A stretch of 64,000 bases of DNA from contig NZ_CP059493.1 in the NCBI RefSeq assembly GCF_014042015.1, positions 1,426,001 through 1,490,000 on the forward strand, read 5' to 3'. Below are positions 1 through 12,741 of this stretch, piece by piece. Both the position numbers and the translations under genes were made by a program. The notes below the pieces were generated by a model. The model worked only from the letters and a program-made list of their open reading frames with translations. It searched no databases and was not told where the DNA came from. The first letter of the stretch is position 1; the number at the start of each line of letters is the position of its first letter. Source of the DNA: Actinotalea sp. JY-7876. Its GTDB lineage: Bacteria > Actinomycetota > Actinomycetes > Actinomycetales > Cellulomonadaceae.

Positions 1-4092
<4,092 letters not shown>

Positions 4093-4098
4093 CACACT

Positions 4099-4125
4099 CT
4101 TACTTGTGCTACGCGTCCACTGTGC
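4099..4125 (+). other. 3' strand of the 23S processing stem
   Basis: CTTACTT (4099-4105) and CGCGTCCACTGTGC (4112-4125) are the partners of 976-982 and 953-966. The perfect 14-bp match across 3.1 kb shows that 23S is excised from a common precursor with 16S and 5S. Confidence 0.85.
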
Positions 4126-4169
4126 GGTTCCCGAGATACGGTCGGGAACCCGATTGACATCTCCATAGA

Positions 4170-4288
4170 GTTTCGGCGGTCATAGCGAAGGGGAAACGCC
4201 CGGCTCCATTCCGAACCCGGAAGCTAAGCCCTTCTGCGCCGATGGTACTGCACGGGAGACTGTGTGGGAGAGTAGGTCGCCGCCGAAC
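4170..4288 (+). rRNA. rrf: 5S ribosomal RNA
   Basis: About 119 nt with complementary termini (GTTTCGGCGG at the start, CCGCCGAAC at the end) forming helix I. The conserved core CCATTCCGAACCCGGAAGCTAAGC is near 4206-4229 and TGGTACTGC near 4243. It completes the 16S-23S-5S order and lies directly before the operon terminator. Confidence 0.96.
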
Positions 4289-4298
4289 ATCACTTCAC

Positions 4299-4333
4299 AA
4301 CGAGGCCGTCCCCTTTTCGGGGACGGCCTCGTT
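4299..4333 (+). terminator. rrn operon terminator hairpin
   Basis: A perfect 15-bp stem: AACGAGGCCGTCCCC at 4299-4313 pairs with GGGGACGGCCTCGTT at 4319-4333 around a TTTTC loop. It starts 11 nt after 5S. There is no long U tract, as is common for actinobacterial intrinsic terminators. Confidence 0.92.
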
Positions 4334-4429
4334 GCGTTGCCCGAAAGTTGTCCCCGTCGCGCCGTCGTTGTTCGGCGTGCGCGCTTCGGGCGGCGCTGAT
4401 GGCGTAGCGCCGGTCCCGGAAGGGGCCCC

Positions 4430-5695
4430 GTGAGAACCGTCCGCGCCCCGCGTGAGACGATGGGTCGAGTCAAGAAGAGAGGACGTGCCGGCGTGTCTGA
4501 CGACAGCACTGGTGCGCGCAAGCCTGTCGATGGAGCATCGTCGGGGCGCGCGGAGAAGCGTGTGAACGGCGCCACGGATCGTGGCGCGGGTCCCGCGGGC
4601 GGCACGGGCCGCGCCCCAGGTGCGGATCGCCGTGCTGAGCCTCGACGGGACTCGTTCGGCGGCTCAGGTCGTGGATCCGCGGGAGGCGGGGATCGGCGCG
4701 ACGCCGGGCGCGGCGCCGGTGAGCGGTACGACCCGCGCAAGCCCCGCACGCGCGCCGGGGCGGCGGGCGGATCCGGGGCGTCCGCGCGTCCTCGTCCCGA
4801 ACGGACGTCGGCTCCGGCTGGGTCGGGCGGACCGGGTCGTGGTCGTCCCGACAGTCGCGGTGCTGCGGACCGTGGAGGGCGTCCGACGACGCCTCGACCC
4901 GCGCGCGGCGGCGTCGAGCGCCCGGCGGATGCTCGTGAGCGCGAGAAGCCGCGCGGACCCGTCGCCCCCGAGCTGCCGGACGACGTCCAGGCGTCGGATC
5001 TGGACCGGGCGGCGCGGAGCCGACTGCGGACGCTCAGCAAGGACAACGCCGACGGTGTCGCACGGCACCTCGTGATGGCGGGCCGCCTGCTCGACGACGA
5101 CCCGGAGCTGGCCTACGAGCACGCCCAGGCGGCCGTTCGCCGTGCCGGCCGGGTCGACGTCGTCCGGGAGGCGGCCGGGCTCACCGCCTACCGCACGGGC
5201 CGGTACGCCGAGGCGCTCCGTGAGCTGCGGACGGTCCGTCGTCTCAACGGCTCGGACGAGCACCTGCCGCTGCTGGCCGACTGCGAGCGTGGGCTCGGCA
5301 GGCCCGAGCGGGCGATCGCGATCTCCCAGGAGGAGGCCGCGCGGACGCTCGAGCCGGAGGGACTGGTGGAGCTCGCGATCGTCGTCGCCGGCGCACGCCT
5401 GGATCTCGGCGACCCGGACGCCGCGCTCGCCGCGCTGTCGGCGCCGGCCGTGCGGGCGGCGTCGGGCGAGCAGGCGGAGCGGGTCCTGGAGGCGCGGGCC
5501 GAGGCACTACGGGCCGCGGGAAGGCTTGCCGAGGCCGCGGCGATCGACGCCCAGCTCGGCGGCACCGATGACGAGGTGGTCGTGTACGACCTCGAGGAGG
5601 ACGGCGGCGCCGACGCGGCGCCTGACGAGGTCGCGCCGGACCGTGCGCCTGAGGCGTCGGCCTCGGGCGGGGTCGACGGCGGGCGGGAGAGCTGA
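4430..5695 (+). CDS. tetratricopeptide-repeat protein with basic low-complexity N-terminus
   Basis: Residues 1 to about 165 are low-complexity Arg/Gly/Ala/Pro sequence, probably disordered and possibly nucleic-acid binding. Residues about 170-395 are helical repeats of TPR type (for example AGLTAYRTGRYAEALRELR and LADCERGLGRPERAIAIS), a scaffold for protein-protein contacts. The tail is acidic. No catalytic motif is visible and no partner can be named. The start is uncertain: GTG at 4430 has GGAAGGGG just upstream, but ATG 4460 and GTG 4493 (AGAGAGGA about 10 nt upstream) are in frame. The stop overlaps the next start (TGATG), so the gene is translationally coupled to the HAD phosphatase. Similar TPR proteins precede this phosphatase in other Micrococcales, as far as I recall. 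Confidence 0.8.
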   Translation: MRTVRAPRETMGRVKKRGRAGVSDDSTGARKPVDGASSGRAEKRVNGATDRGAGPAGGTGRAPGADRRAEPRRDSFGGSGRGSAGGGDRRDAGRGAGERYDPRKPRTRAGAAGGSGASARPRPERTSAPAGSGGPGRGRPDSRGAADRGGRPTTPRPARGGVERPADAREREKPRGPVAPELPDDVQASDLDRAARSRLRTLSKDNADGVARHLVMAGRLLDDDPELAYEHAQAAVRRAGRVDVVREAAGLTAYRTGRYAEALRELRTVRRLNGSDEHLPLLADCERGLGRPERAIAISQEEAARTLEPEGLVELAIVVAGARLDLGDPDAALAALSAPAVRAASGEQAERVLEARAEALRAAGRLAEAAAIDAQLGGTDDEVVVYDLEEDGGADAAPDEVAPDRAPEASASGGVDGGRES

Positions 5696-6708
5696 TGCTC
5701 ATCGAGTGCACGAGCACCCTGGCCCAGGCCTACGACCTCGCTCTGGTCGACCTCGACGGGGTCGCGTATCGCGGTCCGGAGCCGATCACGCACGCGGCGG
5801 AGAGCCTGGCCGCTGCACGTGAGGCCGGCATGTCGCTGGTCTTCGTGACGAACAACGCCTCCCGCGAGCCGGAGGCGGTCGCCGGGCAGCTCAGCGGTCT
5901 CGGCATCCCCGCCGAGCCGGGTGAGGTCATGACGGCTGCCCAGGCCGCCGCCGCGGTGCTCGCCGAGCGGCTCGAGGCCGGCTCCCGCGTGCTCGTTGTC
6001 GGCGGCGCCGGGCTGGTGACGGCGGTGCGTGCGGTGGGCATGGAGGTCGTGACCTCGGCCGATGACGAGCCGGCCGCCGTGGTCCAGGGCTTCGCGCCCG
6101 ACCTCGGGTGGAAGCACCTCGCGGAGGCGGCGTACGCCGTGCAGCGGGGCGCCTGGTACGTGGTGAGCAACCTGGACCTCACGCTCCCCAACGAGCGGGG
6201 CATCGCACCGGGGAACGGCTCCCTCGTCGGCGTCGTACGCGCGGCGACCGGCGTCGAGCCCGTGAGCGCCGGCAAGCCCGAGCCGACGATGTTCCGGCTG
6301 GCGGCCGAGCGCCGATCGGCGCAGCGACCTCTGGTGATCGGCGACCGGCTGGACACCGACCTGGGCGGCGCCCGCGCGGCCGGGTTCCCCGGCCTGCACG
6401 TGCTCACGGGCGTGAGCTCGGCGCGCGACGTCGTGCTGGCTCCGGCCCACGACCGGCCGAGCTTCCTCGGGGAGGACCTGCGGGCGCTGCACCAGCCGCA
6501 CCGCGCCCCCGCTCTCCGCGAGGGCTGGTGGGTCTGCGGCGACGCGTCGGCGACGGTGCGCGACCGTGCGCTCGAGGTGCGGTCCGGCGCGGGCGGCGAC
6601 CCGATGGACGTGGTGCGGGCCGCCTGCGGCGCCGTCTGGACGGCTGTCGACGCTGGCGGGTCCGTGGACGCGGGCACGGTGCCGGAGCTGGTTCCCGCAC
6701 CGCGCTGA
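5695..6708 (+). CDS. HAD-IIA family phosphatase (NagD/PGP-like)
   Basis: A 337-residue haloacid-dehalogenase hydrolase of the IIA class (NagD, 4-nitrophenylphosphatase, phosphoglycolate phosphatase). Motif I is DLDGVAYRG (residues 19-27, nucleophile Asp19, acid/base Asp21), motif II is the Thr in VTNNAS, motif III is the Lys in AGKPEPTMF, and motif IV is GDRLDTDLGG, which binds Mg2+. The region between motifs II and III is the C2 cap that selects the substrate. The family dephosphorylates small phosphometabolites in the cytosol; the actual substrate cannot be read from the sequence. The ATG overlaps the TPR stop by one base, indicating an operon. Alternatives are a dedicated p-nitrophenyl phosphatase or a glycerol-phosphate phosphatase. 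Confidence 0.9.
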   Translation: MLIECTSTLAQAYDLALVDLDGVAYRGPEPITHAAESLAAAREAGMSLVFVTNNASREPEAVAGQLSGLGIPAEPGEVMTAAQAAAAVLAERLEAGSRVLVVGGAGLVTAVRAVGMEVVTSADDEPAAVVQGFAPDLGWKHLAEAAYAVQRGAWYVVSNLDLTLPNERGIAPGNGSLVGVVRAATGVEPVSAGKPEPTMFRLAAERRSAQRPLVIGDRLDTDLGGARAAGFPGLHVLTGVSSARDVVLAPAHDRPSFLGEDLRALHQPHRAPALREGWWVCGDASATVRDRALEVRSGAGGDPMDVVRAACGAVWTAVDAGGSVDAGTVPELVPAPR

Positions 6709-6748
6709 GCTTCGCGCGTCAGGCCCGCGGTCCTCCACCCGTGGGCGG

Positions 6749-6754
6749 TAGCGT
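6749..6754 (+). promoter_or_regulatory. possible -10 element before the small protein and tlyA
   Basis: TAGCGT lies in the 83-nt gap after the HAD gene, about 38 nt before the GTG of the small ORF. It matches the TANNNT form of other -10 hexamers in this window. No convincing -35 is seen, so this is a weak call. Confidence 0.35.
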
Positions 6755-6791
6755 GGGCGTTCGACGAGCGATCGACGACGAAGGGGTGCGC

Positions 6792-6953
6792 GTGGAGCAC
6801 GAGGGGATGGCGGGCGCCGGGACGGGCGACGACGCCGTCGACCAGGCGCTCAGCGTGCTCGACGGCCTGGCCGAGCGGCCGGTGCGTGAGCACGTCGGCG
6901 TCTTCGAGGCGGTGCACGCCGCCCTGGCGGACCGGCTCGCGGAGGGACCGTGA
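6792..6953 (+). CDS. small conserved acidic protein upstream of tlyA (53 aa)
   Basis: A 53-residue protein starting MEHEGMAGAG and ending ALADRLAEGP. AAGGGG at 6781-6786 is a good ribosome site 5 nt before GTG 6792; the internal ATG at 6807 has no spacing for one. It is predicted helical and acidic, with no membrane segment and no Cys. Its TGA overlaps the GTG start of tlyA (GTGA), so it is coupled to that gene. Small hypothetical proteins sit at this place between the HAD phosphatase and TlyA in other actinobacteria. Function is unknown; a role tied to the phosphatase or TlyA is only suggested by position. Confidence 0.7.
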   Translation: MEHEGMAGAGTGDDAVDQALSVLDGLAERPVREHVGVFEAVHAALADRLAEGP

Positions 6954-7819
6954 CCGCCGGCGCCGCCCGCCTCGACGCGGAGCTGGTGCGCCGCGGACTC
7001 GTGCGCTCCCGCACGCGCGCGGCGCGGCTCCTCGCCGAGGGACGGGTCGCGGTCGACGGCGAGGTCGTCACGAAGCCCTCGCGTCCGGTGGGCGAGGACG
7101 CGGAGATCACCGTGGACGCCCCCGCGACCGAGTACGTCTCGCGCGCCGCGCTCAAGCTCGCCGGGGCCCTCGACAGCCTGGCGGGTGCGCCCGGCGCCCC
7201 CGACCCGCGCGGCCGCTGGTGCCTGGACGCCGGGGCCTCGACGGGCGGGTTCACCCAGGTGCTGCTCGAGCGGGGTGCCGCCCACGTGCACGCCGTCGAC
7301 GTCGGCCACGGGCAGATGGATCCCGCGCTGGCCGGCGATCCCCGGGTGACGTGCCGCGAGGGCGTCAACGTGCGCGACCTCGCACCCACGGGCCTCCCGC
7401 GGCTCGCGGAGCTCGTCGTGGCGGACCTCTCCTTCATCTCGCTGACGCTCGTGGTGGGGCCGCTCGTGGCGCTGTGCGAGCCGGCGGGCGACCTGCTGCT
7501 CATGGTCAAGCCGCAGTTCGAGGTCGGGCGGGAGCGCCTCGGCTCGGGCGGGGTCGTGAAGTCGACCGACCTGCGGCGCGAGGCCGTCCTCGGTGTCGTC
7601 GAGGCCGCGCGGGCGCACGGGGCGTCTCTGCGCGCCGTCGTGCCCAGCCCGGTGCCCGGGCCCGCCGGCAACCACGAGTACTTCGTGTGGCTGCGACCGG
7701 AGCCCGCCGAGGGGCGGGACGCGCTGCACGTCCGCGAGGCGGTGCGGCGCGCCGTCGTGGACGGGACCACCGCCGTGATGGTCGACGAGCTCCGAGGACT
7801 GCCGCGGAGGACCGCATGA
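6950..7819 (+). CDS. tlyA: TlyA-type rRNA 2'-O-methyltransferase
   Basis: A 289-residue fusion of an S4 RNA-binding domain (about residues 5-65, RLDAELVRRGLVRSR) with an FtsJ-like SAM-dependent methyltransferase. The SAM loop is DAGASTGGFT. The K-D-K-E set typical of 2'-O-methylases is present: Lys in ALKLAG, Asp in VADLSF, Lys in MVKPQFE and Glu in NHEYFVW. In mycobacteria TlyA methylates 16S C1409 and 23S C1920 and so makes ribosomes sensitive to capreomycin. Both ends overlap their neighbours (GTGA with the small ORF, ATGA with NAD kinase). The tlyA-nadK-recN order is conserved in actinobacteria. Confidence 0.95.
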   Translation: MTAGAARLDAELVRRGLVRSRTRAARLLAEGRVAVDGEVVTKPSRPVGEDAEITVDAPATEYVSRAALKLAGALDSLAGAPGAPDPRGRWCLDAGASTGGFTQVLLERGAAHVHAVDVGHGQMDPALAGDPRVTCREGVNVRDLAPTGLPRLAELVVADLSFISLTLVVGPLVALCEPAGDLLLMVKPQFEVGRERLGSGGVVKSTDLRREAVLGVVEAARAHGASLRAVVPSPVPGPAGNHEYFVWLRPEPAEGRDALHVREAVRRAVVDGTTAVMVDELRGLPRRTA

Positions 7820-8727
7820 ACCGGTCGGTGCTCGTCGTCAGCCACGGCGGTCGGCCCGAGGCGGTGCGCGCCGCCGAGGAGGCTGTGCGCGCGCTGCGCG
7901 CGCACGGGCTCGACCCCGTCTTCGAGGAGCAGGTCGGCGACGTCGACGCGCTCGAGATGGTGGTCGTCCTGGGCGGCGACGGGACGATCCTGCGCGCGGC
8001 GGAGCTGACGCACGGCTCCGGCGTGCCCCTGCTCGGCGTCAACCTCGGACATGTCGGGTTCCTCGCCGAGAGCGAGCGCGAGCAGATCGACGAGGCGGTG
8101 CGCCGGATCGCGTCGCGCGAGTACGACGTCGAGGAGCGCGGGACGATCGAGGTGCGCGTCCTGCAGCCGGGCGGCGACGTCCGCACGGGCTGGGCGCTGA
8201 ACGAGGCCACCGTCGAGAAGTCGGACCGCGCCCGCATGGTCGAGGTCGTCGTCGAGGTCGACGGGCGCCCGCTGTCCTCCTTCGGCTGCGACGGCGTCGT
8301 CATGGCGACGTCCACCGGGTCCACCGCGCACGCGTTCTCGGCCGGGGGCCCGGTGGTCTGGCCGGACGTCGACGCGATGCTGCTCGTGCCGGTGTCGGCG
8401 CACGCCCTCTTCGCCCGCCCGCTCGTCGTGGGCCCCGCGTCGGTGCTGGCGGTCGAGATCCTCGGCCGTTCGTCGAGCGAGGGCGTGCTCACCTGTGACG
8501 GCCGGCGCAAGATCGACCTGCCCGTCGGGACCCGGGTGGAGGTGCGGCGCAGCCCCGTGCCCGTCCGGCTTGCCCGGATGAGCCACGCGCCCTTCACCGA
8601 CCGGCTGGTCTCCCGCTTCGCGCTGCCCGTGACCGGGTGGCGCGGTCGAGGGCCGAACGGCAGCACCGAGCGCGACGAGGGCGCGGCTCGGGAGGGTGCC
8701 GTGGTCGCGGCGGGGGACGGCGGGTGA
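7816..8727 (+). CDS. nadK: NAD kinase
   Basis: A 303-residue ATP-NAD kinase that makes NADP+. The diagnostic GGDGTIL motif (residues 53-59) and the downstream GHVGFLAE bind the phosphate and NAD; the second domain carries DGVVMATSTGSTAHAFSAGG, the conserved nucleotide-binding glycine/threonine stretch. The reading frame is open far upstream, but ATG 7816 overlaps the tlyA stop (ATGA) and gives the family's normal length. The GC-rich C-terminal tail after PVTGWRGR is a poorly conserved extension. Its stop overlaps the recN start. Confidence 0.95.
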   Translation: MNRSVLVVSHGGRPEAVRAAEEAVRALRAHGLDPVFEEQVGDVDALEMVVVLGGDGTILRAAELTHGSGVPLLGVNLGHVGFLAESEREQIDEAVRRIASREYDVEERGTIEVRVLQPGGDVRTGWALNEATVEKSDRARMVEVVVEVDGRPLSSFGCDGVVMATSTGSTAHAFSAGGPVVWPDVDAMLLVPVSAHALFARPLVVGPASVLAVEILGRSSSEGVLTCDGRRKIDLPVGTRVEVRRSPVPVRLARMSHAPFTDRLVSRFALPVTGWRGRGPNGSTERDEGAAREGAVVAAGDGG

Positions 8728-10436
8728 TCGAGGAGATTCGGATCGAGAACCTCGGCGTCATCGAGGCGGCCACCGTGTCGCTCGGACCGGGGCTCACCGC
8801 CATCACCGGCGAGACCGGGGCCGGCAAGACGATGGTGCTCTCCGGGCTGAACCTGCTGCTCGGGCGCCGTGCGGACGCGGCCGTCGTGCGCGTCGGGGCG
8901 AGCCAGGCGACGGCCGAGGGCTGCTTCGTCGTCGACCCGGCCTCGCCCGTCGCCGAGCGCGCCCGCGAGGCCGGCGCGCAGGTGGACGACGACGGGACCC
9001 TCGTGGCGCTGCGCACCGTCGCGGCCGCCGGCCGCTCGCGCGCCTTCCTCGGCGGGCGGACGGTGCCGCAGTCCGTCCTCGGGGAGATCGCGGAGGACCT
9101 GGTCACCGTGCACGGCCAGCAGGACCAGGCCCGGCTGCGCTCGCCGCGTCGTCAGCGCGAGGCCCTCGACGCCTTCGCGGGCGCCGAGCACGCGGCCGTG
9201 CTCGCCGAGTACCGCGCGGCGTGGTCGCAGCGTCAGCGCGCGGCCGAGGAGCTCGACGCCATGGTGTCGAGCGCTGCGGAGCGCTCGCGCGAGGCGGAGC
9301 TGCTGCGCCTGGGCCTCGCGGAGGTCGAGCGCCTGGCGCCCCAGCCGGGGGAGGACGTCGAGCTCGCGGCCGAGGCCGCGCGCCTCGGTCACGTCGAGGA
9401 GCTCCGCACCGCCGCTGCGTCCGCCCACCTGGCCCTGGCGGGCGACGACGACGGGGGAGCGGGCGCCACGGCGACCGTGGAGCTCGCCCGGCGGAGCCTC
9501 GAGGCCGTCGCGCCCCACGACGGCGTCCTCGCCGCCCTGGCGGAGCGCCTCGCCGAGGCCCGTTACCTCCTCGACGACGTCTCCGCCGAGCTCGCGAGCC
9601 ACGGCGACTCGCTCCTCGCGGACCCGGCGCGCCTCGAGGAGGTCAACCGGCGGCGCGCGGAGCTGACGGCCCTGAGCCGCAGCCACGGCGCCGGGACCCT
9701 CGACGAGGTGCTGGCCTGGTCCCAGGACGCCGGCCTGCGCCTGCTCGAGCTCGAGGGCACCGACGACCGGACGGCCGCCCTGCGGGCACGTCTCGGCGAG
9801 CTCGAGGAGCGGCTCACGACGCTCGCGGCCCGGCTGACCGCCGCGCGGACGGACGCCGCGACGCGGCTCGCGTCCGCCGTGACGGCCGAGCTCGCCGGGC
9901 TGGCCATGGCGTCCGCCGTGCTCGAGGTACGGCTCCACCCGACGCCCGAGCCCGGGCCGTGGGGCGCCGAGGACGTCGAGATGCTGCTGGCCTCCCACGC
10001 GGGTGCCCCGCCCCGGCCCCTGGGTCAGGGCGCGTCGGGCGGTGAGCTCTCGCGCGTCATGCTCGCGATCGAGGTCGCGCTGGCGACGGCACCCGGCTCG
10101 GGTGCGGCGCGGCCCCCGACGTTCGTCTTCGACGAGGTCGACGCCGGGGTCGGCGGCAAGGCGGCGGTGGAGGTCGGTCGGCGCCTCGCCGAGCTGGCGC
10201 TCGGCGCCCAGGTCGTGGTCGTCACGCACCTCGCGCAGGTGGCCGCGTTCGCCGACCGGCACCTCGTCGTGACCAAGTCCACCGCCGGTGACGTCGTCAC
10301 CGCGTCGGACGTGCGGCACGTCGAGGGGCAGGATCGCGTCGCCGAGCTCGCGCGCATGCTCTCGGGGCAGGAGGACTCGGACGCCGCGCGGCAGCACGCG
10401 GCTGAGCTCCTCGAGCGCTCCGTCGTGGGACGATGA
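8724..10436 (+). CDS. recN: DNA repair protein RecN
   Basis: A 570-residue SMC-like ATPase that tethers DNA ends during double-strand break repair. The N-terminal half has Walker A GETGAGKT (about residue 31). A coiled-coil region follows (about 150-350, rich in RLAEARYLL and LGELEERL heptads). The C-terminal half has the ABC signature SGGELSRVMLA and Walker B VFDEVDAGVGG, ending with the H-loop VVVTHLAQVAAFADRH. GTG 8724 overlaps the NAD kinase stop; the longer frame upstream is not needed. No separate LexA box is seen in front, so expression probably depends on the upstream operon promoter. Confidence 0.96.
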   Translation: MIEEIRIENLGVIEAATVSLGPGLTAITGETGAGKTMVLSGLNLLLGRRADAAVVRVGASQATAEGCFVVDPASPVAERAREAGAQVDDDGTLVALRTVAAAGRSRAFLGGRTVPQSVLGEIAEDLVTVHGQQDQARLRSPRRQREALDAFAGAEHAAVLAEYRAAWSQRQRAAEELDAMVSSAAERSREAELLRLGLAEVERLAPQPGEDVELAAEAARLGHVEELRTAAASAHLALAGDDDGGAGATATVELARRSLEAVAPHDGVLAALAERLAEARYLLDDVSAELASHGDSLLADPARLEEVNRRRAELTALSRSHGAGTLDEVLAWSQDAGLRLLELEGTDDRTAALRARLGELEERLTTLAARLTAARTDAATRLASAVTAELAGLAMASAVLEVRLHPTPEPGPWGAEDVEMLLASHAGAPPRPLGQGASGGELSRVMLAIEVALATAPGSGAARPPTFVFDEVDAGVGGKAAVEVGRRLAELALGAQVVVVTHLAQVAAFADRHLVVTKSTAGDVVTASDVRHVEGQDRVAELARMLSGQEDSDAARQHAAELLERSVVGR

Positions 10437-10442
10437 TCCCCG

Positions 10443-11630
10443 ATGAGACTCAGCCTGCGACCGCGCCGAGCGGCTCCTGACGAACCCGGACTGCACGGGC
10501 CGGTCCGGGTCGACCCCCGGACCAAGAACCTCACCAAGCGGCTGCGGCCCGGTGACGTCGCCGTGATCGACCACCTGGACATCGACCGCGTCTCGGCCGA
10601 GGCGCTCGCCGCGTGCCGGCCTGCCGCCGTGCTCAACGCGGCACGGTCGACGTCGGGCCGCTACCCGAACCTCGGTCCGGACATCCTCCTGGCCGCGGGG
10701 ATCCCGCTGGTGGACGACCTCGGCCCCGACGTCCTGACCCTCACGGAGGGTCGGCAGGTGCGCGTCGTCGACGGCGCGGTGTACGACGGCGACCGCCTCG
10801 TGGCCGAGGGGACCGTGCAGGACGAGGCCTCGGTCGCCGCGGCGATGGAGGAGGCCCGCGCGGGCCTGGCGGTCCAGCTCGAGTCGTTCGCGGCCAACAC
10901 CATGGACTACCTCCGCCGGGAGCGAGCGCTCCTGCTCGACGGGGTCGGCGTCCCCGACATCGAGACGGTCATCGACGGTCGCCAGGTGCTCATCGTCGTG
11001 CGCGGGTACCACTACAAGGAAGACCTCGTCGCGCTGCGGCACTACGTCAAGGAGTACCGCCCGGTGCTCATCGGCGTGGACGGCGGCGCCGACGCGATCC
11101 TCGAGGCCGGCTGGAAGCCCGACCTCATCGTGGGCGACATGGACTCCGTCTCGGACCGTGCGCTGCGGTGCGGGGCCGAGGTCGTCGTGCACGCGTACCG
11201 CGACGGCCACGCCCCGGGCGTCGAGCGCGTCGAGAAGCTCGGCGTCAAGCACGTCGTGTTCCCGGCGACCGGCACGAGCGAGGACGTCGCGATGCTGCTG
11301 GCCGACGACAAGGGCGCGGAGCTCATCGTGGCCGTCGGCACGCACGCCACCCTCGTCGAGTTCCTCGACAAGGGCCGTTCCGGCATGGCGAGCACGTTCC
11401 TCACGCGCCTGCGCGTCGGCAGCAAGCTCATCGACGCCAAGGGCGTCTCACGTCTCTACCGCCAGCGGATCTCGAACTGGCAGCTCGCGTGGCTCATCGT
11501 CGCCGGGCTGCTCGCACTCGGGGTCGCGCTCGCCTCCACGTCGGCCGGGCAGACCCTGTTCGGCCTGTCCGCCGCCTGGTTCGACGACGTCTGGTCGTCC
11601 GTGCGGGGCCTGTTCGGCGGTGGGGCATGA
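10443..11630 (+). CDS. steA: SteA-like cytokinetic ring protein
   Basis: 395 residues. The N-terminal part (about 1-170) is the SteA N domain. The middle (about 180-340) resembles the thiamin pyrophosphokinase catalytic fold, with VDGGADAILEAGWKPDLIVGD and GDMDSVSD retained. The end has one transmembrane helix (WQLAWLIVAGLLALGVALAS) and a short external tail. In Corynebacterium glutamicum SteA and SteB act together at the septum to recruit the cell-wall hydrolase RipA; the Mtb orthologue is Rv1697. The next gene encodes the SteB/MctB partner. True thiamin kinase activity is unlikely given the membrane anchor. It starts 6 nt after recN. Confidence 0.88.
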   Translation: MRLSLRPRRAAPDEPGLHGPVRVDPRTKNLTKRLRPGDVAVIDHLDIDRVSAEALAACRPAAVLNAARSTSGRYPNLGPDILLAAGIPLVDDLGPDVLTLTEGRQVRVVDGAVYDGDRLVAEGTVQDEASVAAAMEEARAGLAVQLESFAANTMDYLRRERALLLDGVGVPDIETVIDGRQVLIVVRGYHYKEDLVALRHYVKEYRPVLIGVDGGADAILEAGWKPDLIVGDMDSVSDRALRCGAEVVVHAYRDGHAPGVERVEKLGVKHVVFPATGTSEDVAMLLADDKGAELIVAVGTHATLVEFLDKGRSGMASTFLTRLRVGSKLIDAKGVSRLYRQRISNWQLAWLIVAGLLALGVALASTSAGQTLFGLSAAWFDDVWSSVRGLFGGGA

Positions 11631-11664
11631 CGTCCCCCGCCGCCACCGACCGAGAGACCTCACA

Positions 11665-12741
11665 GTGATCGACTTCAGGTACCACATCGTCTCCCTCATC
11701 TCCGTCTTCCTCGCGCTCGCCGTCGGCATCGCGCTGGGCGCGGGTCCGCTGAAGGAGACCATCGGCGACACGCTGACGGGCCAGGTGGAGCAGCTCCGGG
11801 CCGAGAAGGAGGAGCTGCGCGCCCAGCTCGACGACGCGTCGGCGGACCTCGCGGCGCAGGAGGCGGCGTTCGCCGCCGCCGCGCCGGAGCTCCTCGACGG
11901 CATCCTGCCCGGGCGACGGGTTGCCGTCGTGCAGCTCGACGACGTCGCGCCCGAGGTGCGCGACGCGGTCACCGAGCGCCTGACGCAGGCCGGTGCGACG
12001 GTCTCCGCCACGGTGCAGGTCACCGAGCTGTGGGACGACCCCGACCAGCGCTCCTTCCGCCAGGGCATCGCGAGCAGCCTCGTCGAGCGGCTCGACCCGG
12101 TTCCCGCGCAGGACGCGGGCACGGGGACGGAGCTGGCCGAGGCGCTCGCGCAGGCGCTGACGATGGCCGAGCCGACCGACCCGGACGCGGTCGCCGCCGA
12201 CGCGGTCACCGTCATGGACCTGCTCGTCGAGTCCGGGCTCGTCACGCTCGGCGACGGCGGCGTGAGCGCGCCGGCCGACGCCATCGTCGTCCTCGCGGGG
12301 CCCACGGTGAGCGCCGAGGAGGCCGAGTCCACGCAGGCGACGCCCGAGGACGACCCGGCCGTGCAGGAGCTCGCCGACGCGCGGCTCACGTCCGCGCTGC
12401 AGATCGCGCGCGCGGCCCAGGAGCGGTCGCGTGCCGCCGTGGTGGTCGGGGGCGAGCTCGTCGAGGGCAGCCTGGTCGAGCGGGTGCGCGCCGACGAGGG
12501 GACGGCCAGCCGCATCAGCACCGTCGAGTCGGCCAACGAGCTCGTGGGGCAGGTCTCGGTGCCGATGGCGCTGAGCGCGAGCCTCGGCGGGAGCGTGGGC
12601 CACTACGGCCCGAGCCCGGACGCCACCGCGCCGCTGCCGCCGCACGTCGTCCTGCCGCCCATCGAGCGCGTGGCGCAGGCGCCGGTCGATGCCGCCACGG
12701 AGTCCGACCCCGGCGCCGAGGCCGGCACGGAGCAGGGATGA
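11665..12741 (+). CDS. steB: MctB/SteB-family membrane-anchored coiled-coil protein
   Basis: 358 residues. GTG 11665 starts MIDFRYHIVSLISVFLALAV, the signature N-terminus of the MctB/DUF3186 family: one transmembrane helix then a coiled coil (QVEQLRAEKEELRAQLDDAS, residues about 40-65) and a large extracellular domain. The family was first described in mycobacteria as a copper transport protein (MctB, Rv1698) and in corynebacteria as SteB, the partner of SteA at the division site. The adjacent steA favours the septal role here; a role in copper tolerance is the alternative. The ATGA overlap couples it to the MraY-like gene. Confidence 0.87.
   Translation: MIDFRYHIVSLISVFLALAVGIALGAGPLKETIGDTLTGQVEQLRAEKEELRAQLDDASADLAAQEAAFAAAAPELLDGILPGRRVAVVQLDDVAPEVRDAVTERLTQAGATVSATVQVTELWDDPDQRSFRQGIASSLVERLDPVPAQDAGTGTELAEALAQALTMAEPTDPDAVAADAVTVMDLLVESGLVTLGDGGVSAPADAIVVLAGPTVSAEEAESTQATPEDDPAVQELADARLTSALQIARAAQERSRAAVVVGGELVEGSLVERVRADEGTASRISTVESANELVGQVSVPMALSASLGGSVGHYGPSPDATAPLPPHVVLPPIERVAQAPVDAATESDPGAEAGTEQG

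Noticed and set aside
4386-4429. A promoter for the TPR-HAD-tlyA block
   Set aside because: TAGCGC near 4405 is the only candidate hexamer and has neither leaderless spacing nor a -35, so I did not list it.
7506-11345. A 1279-codon open frame on the minus strand
   Set aside because: It is antisense to tlyA, nadK, recN and steA. Long antisense frames are expected in 70-75% GC DNA, and its composition (His/Arg/Asp-rich, no motifs) is typical of a shadow frame.
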